A model generated the notes under the pieces. That model saw only the letters and a list, made by a program, of their open reading frames with translations. It did no database searches and was not told the DNA's origin. The position numbers and the translations under genes are program-made. Positions 1 to 9,567 of a DNA stretch of 64,000 nucleotides are shown in pieces; position 1 is the first letter of the stretch, and each line of letters opens with the position of its first letter. Source of the DNA: Candidatus Aminicenantota bacterium (GTDB lineage: Bacteria; Acidobacteriota; Aminicenantia; Aminicenantales; Aminicenantaceae); the NCBI GenBank assembly GCA_020348385.1, contig CP070750.1:3585511-3649510 (forward strand). Direction: 5' to 3'.

Positions 1-1047
1 AATGTTGGCCAGTTCGGACACGCTTATCCCCAAAAAGTCGAGGGCAAACGCTACAGGTTGCCCATGAAAATTGCCGCAACTGATACTGTCTTTGGTTTTT
101 GTGAAAACGATGGGATTGTCGGTAACAGAATTGATCTCGGTTTCCAACACGACAGAAGCGTAGTCGACCGTGTCGCGTGTTGCTCCGTGCACCTGGGGGA
201 TGCAGCGCAGAGAGTAGGCATCCTGTATCTTTTCGCACTCGCTGTGGCTGGGAAGGATCTTGCTTCCTTCCAGAAGTCTCCTGATGTTATCGGCCACGAT
301 GCTTTGACCCGGATGGGGTCTCAGCATGTGCACTCTCGAATCAAACGGAACATCCGTCCCCCGTAGGGCTTCGATCGAGCAGCCCGAGGCGATGTCGGCC
401 GTTTTGCAAAGAACCGTGCTGTCATAAGCGTTCAAAACGCCAACCGCCGACATCAACTGGGTGCCGTTGATCAACGCCAATCCTTCTTTAGCTTCCAGTA
501 TGATCGGCTTGAGTCCCAAACTGGAGTGGAGGTCCGCCGCATCCCACACTTTGCCTTTGTGTTTGACCTGGCCCAATCCGATCAGCGGGGCTGACATATG
601 GGCCAGCGGAACCAGGTCGCCGCTTGCGCCCACGCTTCCTTTCTGAGGAACTCGAGGGAGGATATCGTTGTTCAAAAAATGCAGGAGCCTTTGGAGTGTT
701 GCCCATCTTATTCCGGAATAGCCTTTGACCAAAGCATTGATCCGGAGGAGCATCATGGCCCTGACCTGGTCATCTTGGATTTGGGGACCGGTACCTGTGG
801 AGTGGGACATCAACAGGTTTTTCTGGAGCTCCCTCACATGCTCTTTGGGTATCAGCACATCGGCAAAACTCCCGATGCCTGTGGTGATCCCGTAAACAAC
901 CTGGCCTTGTCTCACGAAGTCTTCCACTACAGCGGCGTTTTTATCCACCAGTTGTTTATTCTTTTGGTGGATTTTGACCTTTTTTTTGTGCCTGGCTACC
1001 TGGATGACTTGTTCGATCGTGAGAGAGTTTCCGTCGATTATGATCAA
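1..1047 (-). CDS. hutH: Histidine ammonia-lyase, N-terminal 349 residues (runs off window start)
   Basis: Deaminates L-histidine to urocanate, the first step of cytosolic histidine degradation. No ORF of this frame was precomputed; I read it on the minus strand. The MIO-forming Ala-Ser-Gly lies at residues 141-143 inside GSVGASGDLVPLAH, the catalytic Tyr at about 52 in VYGITTG, and the SH pair near residue 81 (LMSHSTGTG) is the histidine-type selectivity pair rather than the phenylalanine or tyrosine type. ETEINSVTDNP and CGNFHGQP follow near the window edge. The start is TTG at 1047 with AGGAG six bases upstream; no ATG is available in the right place. Only 15 bases separate it from the phosphatase gene upstream, so both are probably co-transcribed. 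The missing C-terminus lies outside the window. Confidence 0.95.
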   Translation of the reverse strand, partial: MIIIDGNSLTIEQVIQVARHKKKVKIHQKNKQLVDKNAAVVEDFVRQGQVVYGITTGIGSFADVLIPKEHVRELQKNLLMSHSTGTGPQIQDDQVRAMMLLRINALVKGYSGIRWATLQRLLHFLNNDILPRVPQKGSVGASGDLVPLAHMSAPLIGLGQVKHKGKVWDAADLHSSLGLKPIILEAKEGLALINGTQLMSAVGVLNAYDSTVLCKTADIASGCSIEALRGTDVPFDSRVHMLRPHPGQSIVADNIRRLLEGSKILPSHSECEKIQDAYSLRCIPQVHGATRDTVDYASVVLETEINSVTDNPIVFTKTKDSISCGNFHGQPVAFALDFLGISVSELANI

Positions 1048-1062
1048 AGTCTTCTCCTTGTT

Positions 1063-3540
1063 TTAGGCTTCCCGGCGCTTGATAACAACCAGAGTGATAT
1101 CATCGCCCTGAGGTGTGTTTTTTGTATGAGCGGAAACAGTCTGGAGGATGGCAGATTGAATCTCCCTTGCCGAAAGAGAGGCACTCTCCTTGACAACGTG
1201 AACCAGCCGGACTTCTCCGAAGAGTTTGTCCTCCACTGCCTTTTTTTCTTCCGGCTCTCTCGCCTCTGTGATGCCATCGGTGTACAAAACAAGAATGTCA
1301 CCAGGAAACAATATTGTGGTTTGCTGCGCATAATTTTGATCAGGAAGGAATCCCAAAACGAGACCGCCCTCTGCCAGATGTTCCGTCGATTGGTCAGCTC
1401 TCAGGAGAAGGGGAGGATTGTGGCCGGCATTTGTGGAAGTGAAAGTGGATTGATTCCTGTCTAGAAGGCCGTAAAAAAAGGTCACGAACATGTTGGCATC
1501 TGTCGACTTAACCAGCAAGTTGTTGATGCGGTTCGCTACCTCAGCCACCTTTACGGTCTCCATGGTTTGTGCATGAAGGCTTGCCTGAAGGTTGGCCATC
1601 AGTAGAGCAGCGGGAATGCCCTTTCCGGAGACATCGGCAATAGCAATTCCCAATCGACCCTTTCCCAAATCCAGAAAATCGAAATAGTCTCCGCCGACTT
1701 GCTTGCTTGGGATGCTGGTGCCGGCAATTTCGAAACCGGGAAGTTGAGGCATCTCGTGCGGAAGGAGTTTTTCCTGGATTTTTCGCGCTGTCTCCAGTTC
1801 GCTTTCCAGATGGGCCCGCAGTATAGCTTCCTCTCTACCTTTTTTGACAGCTTTGGCCATGGCGTTGAATGAGACGGCTAAGTCACCTAACTCATCCTCG
1901 TTGGGGATTTCGATCTTGGTATCCAGGTCACCCGCGGCGATACGCTTTGTGCCTCGGTGGAGGGATCTAACAGCAGATGTGAATCCTGTGGTGATCCGGA
2001 CACCGAAAAAAAACATAAAGGCTTCGAAAATGAACATCGAGACAGCCAACGCTGAAAGCGCTATCATAACGGCCAGGCTAAAGGGGTTCTTTTGTGAAAT
2101 CAATTCGTTCAGTATGCTGACGATGGATACCTCAATCAAAAGCAGTGTTTTTCTTTGTTCAAATTTTTCAGCAACGAGCGAAACGACATCGATATCTGTC
2201 ATTCCGAAGTATAGCGGACGACGCCAAAATGATCGGGAAGACTTTTGGACATCTTTTGGTGATGCGTCCTTTGCAATATATTTTCCTTGAACCTTTTCGA
2301 TGGGCTGGCCATCTTCACTTTCCACCAAACGTACAGGTGTCCCGGCGATCGTCATTTTGACAGAACTGGAGAATACGAAGCTCACATCGGTTCGGACGAT
2401 TTGAGCTAGGTGGTTTAACATAGACTGATCAACTCTTCCTCCCTGAATAGATAAAAATTCGTCTGTTTCTTTTTGGATGCGAATGAGCCATAAGCCGGAG
2501 TCTAACCAAAAATAGTCTGCCATTTCCCGTTTTTTACTTTCAACATAAGGGGATTCTTTTGTACGAAGTGAAGAGAGAAATCCCTGGAGCCAAATAGGGA
2601 TTTCTACCTGCGTTGGAATACCATCAGCTGCTTTTTCGTATTTGAAAGACTGCATAAATACACTGGGAATGAAATTTTCATCGGATTCGGATATACTTTT
2701 CCAATCATAAAGGATGGACCTTGCCTGAATCGCTCTTGATGCGCCCAAAGTGCCGTAAAGAATAAGGAATCCCATGAGGATAACAAGTATCAACGGAACA
2801 ACAGCTATCAAAATGGCGCTTATGGCAAGTTTTGGCTTGAGTTTCACGAAATGCAGGCGGGCACGCAAGAATAAATGCAGAAGGCTGAAAAACCAGAAAA
2901 GCTCGAGCGATCCGGTGGCATAACGTCCGAGGAAAACGCCTAAACTTGTCGCCGCGGGAGCAACTGTGTCTGCTGCTTGACCTTCGCTTGGCAGTAGTTC
3001 TGCGGATTCGGTTGAGGGTGGAGTGCTCCCTCCGATGCTGAGCAGAATAAAAACTAGAAGACCCAGGAGAAACAAGGCTGCTCGACGACGAGAGGTGAGA
3101 TGTCTGTAAGGTTTGTACTTCCGGAATAATAGGAAGACAAAGGATCCTCCCACCGCTGCTATCCAGAGGCTCTCATCTCTGGAAAGGAATATTGTCAAAA
3201 CGCCACTCAAAATAAGCCAGCCTACCCATAACTTTTTCAGTTTGGCATCCATCAGGAGCATCCTGACTGCAAATCCCCAGGTAGCCAGGGCAATCAAGGC
3301 GAGAAACCAGGCAGTGATCGGATTGTAAAAGTCGGAGAAAGGCCGGAGAAGGCCGAGCAAAAAACTGCCCAAAACGACAAGCAATGAGGCTTTCCATACA
3401 GGGCCGTTCAGAGGCGAGGCCTCTTTTTTGCCCACTTTTGTGAGGATCAATTCATCAGGGATGTATTTATCTTCCTGCCGGAATGATTCTTTCTTATCAG
3501 AGATGTTTTTTTTCTTGAAGCGCTGGAAAAATCGTTTCAT
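1063..3540 (-). CDS. Membrane-bound HAMP/SpoIIE (RsbU-like) PP2C serine phosphatase
   Basis: An 825-residue sensor phosphatase. The N-terminal half has a cytosolic leader of about 50 residues, then several hydrophobic segments and a roughly 200-residue extracytoplasmic part. A HAMP linker (RIAAGDLDTKIEIPNEDELG) follows the last membrane helix, then a short coiled coil (LESELETARKIQEKLLP) and a C-terminal PP2C/SpoIIE domain of about 215 residues. The metal-binding motifs GGDYFDF, ADVSGKG, LYTDGITEA and GDDITLVV are all present. Enzymes of this type dephosphorylate anti-anti-sigma factors in partner-switching cascades. No anti-sigma or STAS partner is visible in the window, so the target is unknown. 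hutH follows after 15 bases. Confidence 0.9.
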   Translation of the reverse strand: MKRFFQRFKKKNISDKKESFRQEDKYIPDELILTKVGKKEASPLNGPVWKASLLVVLGSFLLGLLRPFSDFYNPITAWFLALIALATWGFAVRMLLMDAKLKKLWVGWLILSGVLTIFLSRDESLWIAAVGGSFVFLLFRKYKPYRHLTSRRRAALFLLGLLVFILLSIGGSTPPSTESAELLPSEGQAADTVAPAATSLGVFLGRYATGSLELFWFFSLLHLFLRARLHFVKLKPKLAISAILIAVVPLILVILMGFLILYGTLGASRAIQARSILYDWKSISESDENFIPSVFMQSFKYEKAADGIPTQVEIPIWLQGFLSSLRTKESPYVESKKREMADYFWLDSGLWLIRIQKETDEFLSIQGGRVDQSMLNHLAQIVRTDVSFVFSSSVKMTIAGTPVRLVESEDGQPIEKVQGKYIAKDASPKDVQKSSRSFWRRPLYFGMTDIDVVSLVAEKFEQRKTLLLIEVSIVSILNELISQKNPFSLAVMIALSALAVSMFIFEAFMFFFGVRITTGFTSAVRSLHRGTKRIAAGDLDTKIEIPNEDELGDLAVSFNAMAKAVKKGREEAILRAHLESELETARKIQEKLLPHEMPQLPGFEIAGTSIPSKQVGGDYFDFLDLGKGRLGIAIADVSGKGIPAALLMANLQASLHAQTMETVKVAEVANRINNLLVKSTDANMFVTFFYGLLDRNQSTFTSTNAGHNPPLLLRADQSTEHLAEGGLVLGFLPDQNYAQQTTILFPGDILVLYTDGITEAREPEEKKAVEDKLFGEVRLVHVVKESASLSAREIQSAILQTVSAHTKNTPQGDDITLVVIKRREA

Positions 3541-3577
3541 TCGCCGATGCCTGGAGGAATCCGAAAGCCTTGTTTAG

Positions 3578-3606
3578 CTATTACCACAGCAGACTGCTCC
3601 GGTCAA
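3578..3606 (-). promoter_or_regulatory. Possible sigma70 promoter for the SpoIIE phosphatase gene
   Basis: On the minus strand TTGACC (3606-3601), a 17-base spacer and TAATAG (3583-3578) lie 37 bases before the start codon. The -35 box matches five of six consensus bases, the -10 box only three, so the call is weak. Confidence 0.3.
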
Positions 3607-3727
3607 GTCACCTTATTCTTTCTGTAGGTCCGTCCAGAATAGGGCAACAAAAAAGACACAAAAAACTAATTATATGACTATTATGCCTAGCAAAAAACAG
3701 ATGAAATATATCTTGACAGCGGGTAGT

Positions 3728-5245
3728 TTAGCCTTGTTCCTTTTTTAAAATCTTATTGGCTACCAAATATCCGCTTCCGAGCGCGGCTCCGAATCCACCG
3801 CCGGGTTGTGTCCAAGCAGATGCAAAATAGAAGTTTTCTATCGAAGCTTCGTGAGGGATCCTTTTATTGCCAGATTGACTGGGGATCTGAGAAAATCCGT
3901 ACACACTTCCTCCCGGGTTCAAAGTGTACCGTTGAATTGTTTTGGCCGTACCGATTTCATAATAATCCACAGCTTCTTTGATTCCTGGGTACACATCATT
4001 CAATCGTTGAATGAAGGATTCTGCTACCTCCTTCTTCTTGGATCTGTACTCCTCTCTACCAAGATGTTCCCAGTCTGATAAGTAATCGGATGTGCAAATC
4101 GAACCGACAGATTTCCCTTCCGGAGCTAGCTTGGAGTCGATTTGACCGTAGTCGACGAAGATAAAATTTCTCTTGGTAAAATCACCCGTGTAATTCTGAT
4201 AGATATCTGCTGATGTTTTACAGCTTTCGTCACACACAACCGTTGAATAATGTTGAACCCCATATCTATCTAATGAAGTTTTAAACCCGATGTAAACATT
4301 AAAAAGAGAAGGAGCGTATTGTAGGCTCTCGATTTTTCCCCTTATTTTATGGCCTTCTTCCTGTGGTAAAAGTTCGTTTACAACGTTAGGAACAGCCGCA
4401 TTAGAGATTATATATTTTGCATATGCTTTTTGTGTTTCCGATTCCTTCTTTGTGTTTTGTCTGTATTCGACACCTATAGCCTTCCCGTTTTCTGTGATAA
4501 TTTTTGTTGCCAATTGACGGTTCAAAACCTCACCACCATTCGAGGTGATCTTATCTGCCAAAAAATCGGAGAGCTTATAGGATCCTCCCTGGATATAATA
4601 CGATCCTGAAAGGAAGCTAGTCTGAGCAACGGAATAAAAGAGCAGAGACATGGTATAGGGATCGTCGTGGTAATAAAGAAGATTTCCTAAGAGTATCAAC
4701 TTGAGTTTATCATCCTCTATCATAGAATCCAGGAATTCTCCGACGGATTTTTTCATATTGAATACCACTTTGGGGTACAAGATAGGAAAAAGCGGCCTGA
4801 GTAATTTTTCTTTCTTTCGATCCTCGGGCATTCGAAAGAGCTGATCACGGATGCTAAAAAGGGAAGCAAGATATTTCTGGATACCTTTTTTTTCGTCAGG
4901 AAACTTATCGATCAAGATATCTTTTGCTTGCTCTGCATTATCGGGAACGACGATATCCATTCCATGACCAAGCCACCGATAAAATTCTGGGATTTTTAAA
5001 AAAGTGAGATTCTCTACAGCATCAAGGTTTTGATACATTTTATATATGTGATCTGTTTTGTTGAGGCCATTTAATTCATGCAAACTGACTTCAAAAGTAT
5101 AATCTTTTCGTTTAAAATGTGTGGCACATCCGCCGACTTGGAAATGCTGTTCCAGCAATAGTACTTTTTTTCCTTCTTTTGCCAATTTTGCTCCGGCTGC
5201 TAAACCACCTAATCCTGAACCGATAATGATGACATCATATTGCAT
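3728..5245 (-). CDS. FAD-dependent CrtI/CrtISO-like oxidoreductase (phytoene desaturase or retinol saturase type)
   Basis: A 505-residue flavoprotein. The N-terminus carries the dinucleotide-binding motif GSGLGGLAAGAKLAKEGKKV, then EQHFQVGGCATHFKRKDYTFE, typical of the phytoene desaturase / carotenoid isomerase / all-trans-retinol 13,14-reductase family. The C-terminus has the family's second FAD contact (FYFASAWTQPGGGFGAALGSGYLVA). Substrate cannot be told from sequence; no carotenoid synthesis genes are nearby. I prefer ATG at 5245 to an in-frame GTG at 5260 because GGAGGAAGG is then ideally spaced. It is divergent from the oxidoreductase operon starting at 5403. Confidence 0.85.
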   Translation of the reverse strand: MQYDVIIIGSGLGGLAAGAKLAKEGKKVLLLEQHFQVGGCATHFKRKDYTFEVSLHELNGLNKTDHIYKMYQNLDAVENLTFLKIPEFYRWLGHGMDIVVPDNAEQAKDILIDKFPDEKKGIQKYLASLFSIRDQLFRMPEDRKKEKLLRPLFPILYPKVVFNMKKSVGEFLDSMIEDDKLKLILLGNLLYYHDDPYTMSLLFYSVAQTSFLSGSYYIQGGSYKLSDFLADKITSNGGEVLNRQLATKIITENGKAIGVEYRQNTKKESETQKAYAKYIISNAAVPNVVNELLPQEEGHKIRGKIESLQYAPSLFNVYIGFKTSLDRYGVQHYSTVVCDESCKTSADIYQNYTGDFTKRNFIFVDYGQIDSKLAPEGKSVGSICTSDYLSDWEHLGREEYRSKKKEVAESFIQRLNDVYPGIKEAVDYYEIGTAKTIQRYTLNPGGSVYGFSQIPSQSGNKRIPHEASIENFYFASAWTQPGGGFGAALGSGYLVANKILKKEQG

Positions 5246-5253
5246 GGAACCTT

Positions 5254-5266
5254 CCTCCACGGGAGG
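5254..5266 (-). promoter_or_regulatory. Small hairpin over the ribosome binding site of the CrtI-like gene
   Basis: In the minus-strand transcript CCTCC (5266-5262), a three-base loop and GGAGG (5258-5254) form a five-base-pair stem that buries the main Shine-Dalgarno sequence, eight bases before the ATG at 5245. An additional AAGG remains free downstream, so sequestration would be partial. Only seen by eye; function unproven. Confidence 0.3.
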
Positions 5267-5402
5267 TATTCATATGTTCTGCTAAACAGATACTCTATTG
5301 CAAGCACAAAATCTGACAATCAGATATCCTGGGGAAATGATTGATTTGCGTTTAAATTTTCATTCTCTTTGGATGGGATTTTCGATAAACTAATAAGGAA
5401 CC

Positions 5403-6743
5403 ATGTCCCAACATGAGATGTTTGCCTTTCAATCGAGTGAAGAATTGCTCCAGAAGGCATTTGATTTAGGGATAGAGCTTCCTTTTCAGACGGATTTAAG
5501 CCCTTTGTTCGAAGAACTTTCTTTAGGATCGAAAAGAATTGACAACCGTGTGGCAGTCCAGCCCATGGAAGGATATGATGCTAATCCGGATGGATCACCC
5601 AGTGAATTGACCTTTCGTCGTTACAAAAGATTTGGCAGCGGCGGAAGCTCTATAATCTGGTTCGAAGCGACCAGTGTGGTCCCCGAAGGACGGTCCAATC
5701 CCCACCAACTTTGGCTTCACAGACAGAGTGTTGATGGTTTCACAAGGCTGGTAGAGGAAACGCGCAAGGAAGCCACCCAATCCTTCGTTGCCGGGCATGA
5801 CATCTATTGTGTGCTTCAATTGACGCATTCAGGCCGTTACAGCAAGCCTCGAGGAATGCCCCAGCCACAGGTGGCATTGGCCAATCCTTTTTTGGATGAA
5901 AAGGAGGCGACCTTACAAATTTTCAGTGATAAGGAATTGGATCGTTTGCAGGGGAATTTTGTCGATGCCGCTCTTTTGGCATATCAAGCCGGTTTCGATG
6001 CTGTGGATATAAAAGCCTGCCACGGCTATGTCATCAACGAGCTTTTGGCCGCTTTTGATCGGCAGAACAGCAAGTATGGAGGCTTTTTTAACAATAGAGC
6101 TCGTTTTCTCACATCTGTCGTCAAAAAAATCCGTCGAGAGGTTTCCCAAATTGGCATTGCCGTGCGGATGAATGCCTATGATGGAATTCCCTTCCCTTAT
6201 GGTTTTGGCAGTTCGAGAGATGAATCAGAAGAGATCGACCTTACAGAGCCGAAACAGGTTGTGTCTCGACTGATCAAGGAAGGTTGCTCTCTTTTCAACA
6301 TCACGGCCGGGATTCCCTATTTGTTTCCTCATCTGGGGAGGCCCTTCGACCGCCCTCTTCCTGGAGCTCCTGTTCCTCCTGAACATCCACTGGAAGGAAT
6401 TTCTCGACTCATTTCCTTCACAAAAAAGGTGCAGAAAGAGAACCCAGAGATTCCAGTTGTGGGGACGGGCTATTCCTGGTTGCGACAATATTTTCCTAAT
6501 GTGGGAGCCGCTGTGTTAAAAAACGATGAAGCCGCTTCCATTGGCCTGGGAAGAAGTGCGTTCGCTTATCCAGAAGCTCCCAAGGACCTTATGAACAAAG
6601 GATTTTTGGATCCAAAAAAAGTTTGTATCTCTTGTTCCCGATGCACCGAAATGATGCGCATGGGAGGCTCTGCTGGGTGTGTGATAAGAGATAAGGAGAT
6701 ATACGGAAAACAATACAAAAAGCTATTGCAAAAGGGAACTTAA
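5403..6743 (+). CDS. NADH:flavin oxidoreductase / Old Yellow Enzyme family protein with C-terminal Fe-S cysteines
   Basis: A 446-residue TIM-barrel flavoenzyme related to the N-terminal part of 2,4-dienoyl-CoA reductase and the BaiCD/BaiH enzymes. The barrel is shown by NRVAVQPMEGYDANPDG, LQLTHSGRYSKP and the substrate/FMN region CHGYVINELLAAFDRQNSKYGG. Near the C-terminus C-x2-C-x2-C-x11-C (from CISCSRC) should bind a 4Fe-4S cluster, as in the dienoyl-CoA reductase branch, although that branch usually has C-x2-C-x3-C. The C-terminal FAD/NAD(P)H domain of full-length relatives is absent, so an external partner must supply electrons. The flavoprotein gene starts two bases downstream and is the obvious candidate. 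First gene of a plus-strand operon. Confidence 0.85.
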   Translation: MSQHEMFAFQSSEELLQKAFDLGIELPFQTDLSPLFEELSLGSKRIDNRVAVQPMEGYDANPDGSPSELTFRRYKRFGSGGSSIIWFEATSVVPEGRSNPHQLWLHRQSVDGFTRLVEETRKEATQSFVAGHDIYCVLQLTHSGRYSKPRGMPQPQVALANPFLDEKEATLQIFSDKELDRLQGNFVDAALLAYQAGFDAVDIKACHGYVINELLAAFDRQNSKYGGFFNNRARFLTSVVKKIRREVSQIGIAVRMNAYDGIPFPYGFGSSRDESEEIDLTEPKQVVSRLIKEGCSLFNITAGIPYLFPHLGRPFDRPLPGAPVPPEHPLEGISRLISFTKKVQKENPEIPVVGTGYSWLRQYFPNVGAAVLKNDEAASIGLGRSAFAYPEAPKDLMNKGFLDPKKVCISCSRCTEMMRMGGSAGCVIRDKEIYGKQYKKLLQKGT

Positions 6744-6745
6744 CG

Positions 6746-8752
6746 ATGAAAACAAGCAAAATCGAAGTCGATGGGAAAAAAATTCCCCTGTGCTCACTCA
6801 ACACTCTTATCATCGGGAGTGGTGCAGCAGCTTTAAATGCCGCAGTGAGCCTGTATAAGTATGGCCAAGAAGATATCGCGATCGCCACGGATTTATGGGG
6901 AGGCGGTACCTCGAACAATGCCGGATCGGATAAACAAACCTATTACAAACTCTCTGTTTCTGGGGATTCCCCCGACTCTCCTTTGGAAATGGCTCAGGAT
7001 CTGGCCAATGGCGGGTGTATGCATGGGGATATTGCTTTGTGTGAAGCCATGAATTCAGCCCAGGCATTCTTCAATCTTGTCAGTTTGGGTGTTCCTTTTC
7101 CTTACGATAGGTATGGGGGTTATGTGGGATATAAAACAGACCATGATCTGAAGGGAAGAGCCGCTTCGGCTGGGCCCCTGACTTCTCATCTGATGTTCAA
7201 AGCGCTCTCGGAGGAAGTCAAGGAGAATGGGATTGTTGTTTTCGATCGTCACGAGATTGTCGGGCTGTTATCATCAGGGGAGCTGCCAGATAAAAACGTG
7301 GTCGGCGCTATTGCTATCGATAGGAACAACATTGATCCCGAAAACTATGGATTTGTTATCTTCAATGCTGTGAATGTGGTGTTTGCGACAGGTGGGCCAG
7401 CCGGGATCTACAAAACGTCCGTTTATCCCGAAAGCCAAATCGGTTCTCATGGATTGGCCTTTGCGGTCGGAGCTATCGGCCACAATCTTACCGAATCTCA
7501 GTTCGGGCTGGCATCGATCAAGTTTCGTTGGAATTTATCCGGGACCTATCAGCAGGTCATCCCCCGTTATGTATCAACCGACAAGGATGGGAAAGGCGAA
7601 CGTGAATTCTTGAATGATTATTTCCCCGACATAGGGAAATTGGCTACTGCCATATTCTTGAAAGGATATCAGTGGCCGTTCGATCCTCGGAAGGTGGACG
7701 GCCATGGATCGTCCTTGATCGACATCCTGGTCTATCAGGAAACGGTCCTCAAAGGGAGGAGGGTGTTTCTGGATTTTATGCGGAGTCCTGGTGGAGGAGC
7801 CCTGGGTGATTTTGCGTTCGAATGTTTAGGAAAAGAGGCTTATGAGTATCTCGAAAACTCTGATGCTTTGTTGGGAACACCTATCGAAAGGCTTCAAAAA
7901 ATGAACCAACCTGCCATCGATCTTTACAAAGATCATGGAATCGATATAACGAAGGAACACCTCGAGATAGCTGTTTGTGCGCAGCACAATAATGGAGGAC
8001 TAAAGGGCAATATCTGGTGGGAGAGCAATGTCAGACATTTGTTTCCCGTGGGCGAGGTCAACGGAACCCACGGAGTTTACAGGCCGGGTGGCTCGGCACT
8101 GAATTCCGGCCAGGTGGGGAGTTTGCGGGCGGCTTTATATATCGCCAGGCGTTATGCAGGTGACCCCCCGCATGAAAAGGAATTCTTCAAAACCGTTCGA
8201 GAACAAATTACCGATAAACTGGCTTTTGCCGATAATATCTTCGATCCCAATCGGGAGAGGGATGTGTTACTCCAGGATGCAAGAAAGGACATACAGGAAA
8301 GAATGACCGCTTGTGGTGCTCATATTAGGGATCCGAAGAAAATCAAACAGGCCAAAACCGAAGCATGGGATCTTTATCGTAGACTTCAGAATGACATGAG
8401 TATTTCGTCTGCAGAAAAACTGCCCGAGGCTTTCAAGAACATGGATTTGTGCTTGACTCACGCGCTCTATCTAGAGACGATTGCTGAATACTTGGAAAAA
8501 GGAGGACAGAGCCGGGGATCTTATTTGGTGTTGAATCTAGAAGGAAAAATTCCTTGTGAAGAATTGGGTGATGAATGGAAGTTCCTTTTGAATGATCCAG
8601 ATTCTTTCGTGAATAAAAAAATATTGGAAGTTTCAATAGATGCTGGGGGAAATCTTTTAAAGCAGTGGGTCGATATACGCCCGATTCCTCAAGAGGAAAC
8701 CTGGTTTGAAAACGTCTGGAATCAGTTTTTAAAAAACAATATTATTCGGTAG
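6746..8752 (+). CDS. FAD-dependent fumarate reductase/succinate dehydrogenase-like flavoprotein
   Basis: A 668-residue FAD_binding_2 family protein. The dinucleotide fold is marked by LIIGSGAAALNAAVSLYKYG, a second FAD segment by VFATGGPAGIYK, and the family's C-terminal flavin contact by LFPVGEVNGTHGVYRPGGSALNSGQ. A helical C-terminal region of the type seen in L-aspartate oxidase and fumarate reductase subunits follows. No signal peptide, so cytoplasmic. It begins two bases after the OYE-like gene, which argues for a shared complex or consecutive redox steps. The substrate is unknown; the chemistry of the family is reversible C-C desaturation or reduction. Confidence 0.82.
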   Translation: MKTSKIEVDGKKIPLCSLNTLIIGSGAAALNAAVSLYKYGQEDIAIATDLWGGGTSNNAGSDKQTYYKLSVSGDSPDSPLEMAQDLANGGCMHGDIALCEAMNSAQAFFNLVSLGVPFPYDRYGGYVGYKTDHDLKGRAASAGPLTSHLMFKALSEEVKENGIVVFDRHEIVGLLSSGELPDKNVVGAIAIDRNNIDPENYGFVIFNAVNVVFATGGPAGIYKTSVYPESQIGSHGLAFAVGAIGHNLTESQFGLASIKFRWNLSGTYQQVIPRYVSTDKDGKGEREFLNDYFPDIGKLATAIFLKGYQWPFDPRKVDGHGSSLIDILVYQETVLKGRRVFLDFMRSPGGGALGDFAFECLGKEAYEYLENSDALLGTPIERLQKMNQPAIDLYKDHGIDITKEHLEIAVCAQHNNGGLKGNIWWESNVRHLFPVGEVNGTHGVYRPGGSALNSGQVGSLRAALYIARRYAGDPPHEKEFFKTVREQITDKLAFADNIFDPNRERDVLLQDARKDIQERMTACGAHIRDPKKIKQAKTEAWDLYRRLQNDMSISSAEKLPEAFKNMDLCLTHALYLETIAEYLEKGGQSRGSYLVLNLEGKIPCEELGDEWKFLLNDPDSFVNKKILEVSIDAGGNLLKQWVDIRPIPQEETWFENVWNQFLKNNIIR

Positions 8753-8769
8753 TAAATAGGAGCATAAAA

Positions 8770-9555
8770 GTGCAAAAAGTGGCTTTAGTTACAGGTGCTG
8801 GCCGTGGGATCGGTAGAAAAATTTGCTTGGAATTAGCGGAAAACGGGTACGACATTGCCGGCGTCGACATCCTTTTGGATCAAGATAACAAGGATAAAGG
8901 GCTTCCCGAGGTTCAGCAGCGGGTTGAGGGATTCGACAAAAAGTTCTTGCCTATCCAAGCAGATATTGCCTATCTAAACAACCATCCTAAGATTCTCGAT
9001 TCCACTCTTGAAAAGTTTGGAAGGATCGATGTGCTCGTAAACAATGCCGGAGTGGCTCCTGAGAAGAGGATAGATATTCTGGAGACAACTCCTGAAAGTT
9101 ACGACCGCGTGCTTTCCATAAATACCAGAGGGGCTTTTTTTCTCACCCAGAAGATCGCCAAACACATGATCCAACAAGTCGGAGAAGAAACAAACAGTAA
9201 ATCCTGTATCATTTTTATATCCTCCATATCCGTTTATGTCTCCTCCCCATCCAGGCCAGAGTACTGCATATCCAAGGCTGCTTTGAGCGCGGCTGCGAAA
9301 ATATTTGCAGACCGTTTGGCTGCGTATGGAATAAATGTGTATGAAGTGCGGCCTGGCATAATCCAGACCGATATGACGGCTTCTGTTAAGGAGAAGTATG
9401 ACAAGCTCATTGCCGAAGGCCTTATCCCCCAGAAACGGTGGGGCCTTCCCAAAGATGTTGCGAGGGCAGTCGCTTCTTTAGCGAGGGGAGATTTTGCCTA
9501 CTCCACAGGATTGGTGGTAGAAGTGAGCGGTGGGATGCACATCCAGAGGCTTTAG
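8770..9555 (+). CDS. Short-chain dehydrogenase/reductase (3-ketoacyl-ACP reductase / sugar dehydrogenase type)
   Basis: A classical SDR of 261 residues. It has the cofactor motif VTGAGRGIGRK, NNAG, the catalytic Ser in ISSISVY, and YxxxK in EYCISK. The Asp after the second strand (GVDILL) favours NAD over NADP. The start is GTG at 8770 with AGGAG nine bases earlier. In this operon, next to the keto-deoxy-gluconate aldolase/kinase, the likely role is oxidation or reduction of a sugar or sugar acid hydroxyl rather than fatty acid synthesis; that is inference from context. Confidence 0.85.
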   Translation: MQKVALVTGAGRGIGRKICLELAENGYDIAGVDILLDQDNKDKGLPEVQQRVEGFDKKFLPIQADIAYLNNHPKILDSTLEKFGRIDVLVNNAGVAPEKRIDILETTPESYDRVLSINTRGAFFLTQKIAKHMIQQVGEETNSKSCIIFISSISVYVSSPSRPEYCISKAALSAAAKIFADRLAAYGINVYEVRPGIIQTDMTASVKEKYDKLIAEGLIPQKRWGLPKDVARAVASLARGDFAYSTGLVVEVSGGMHIQRL

Positions 9556-9567
9556 AGGAGTCAGGAG

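Noticed and set aside
598..1464. Long plus-strand open frame of 288 codons
   Set aside because: It is antisense to hutH and to the phosphatase C-terminus, both of which have clear catalytic motifs; the plus-strand product shows no family features.
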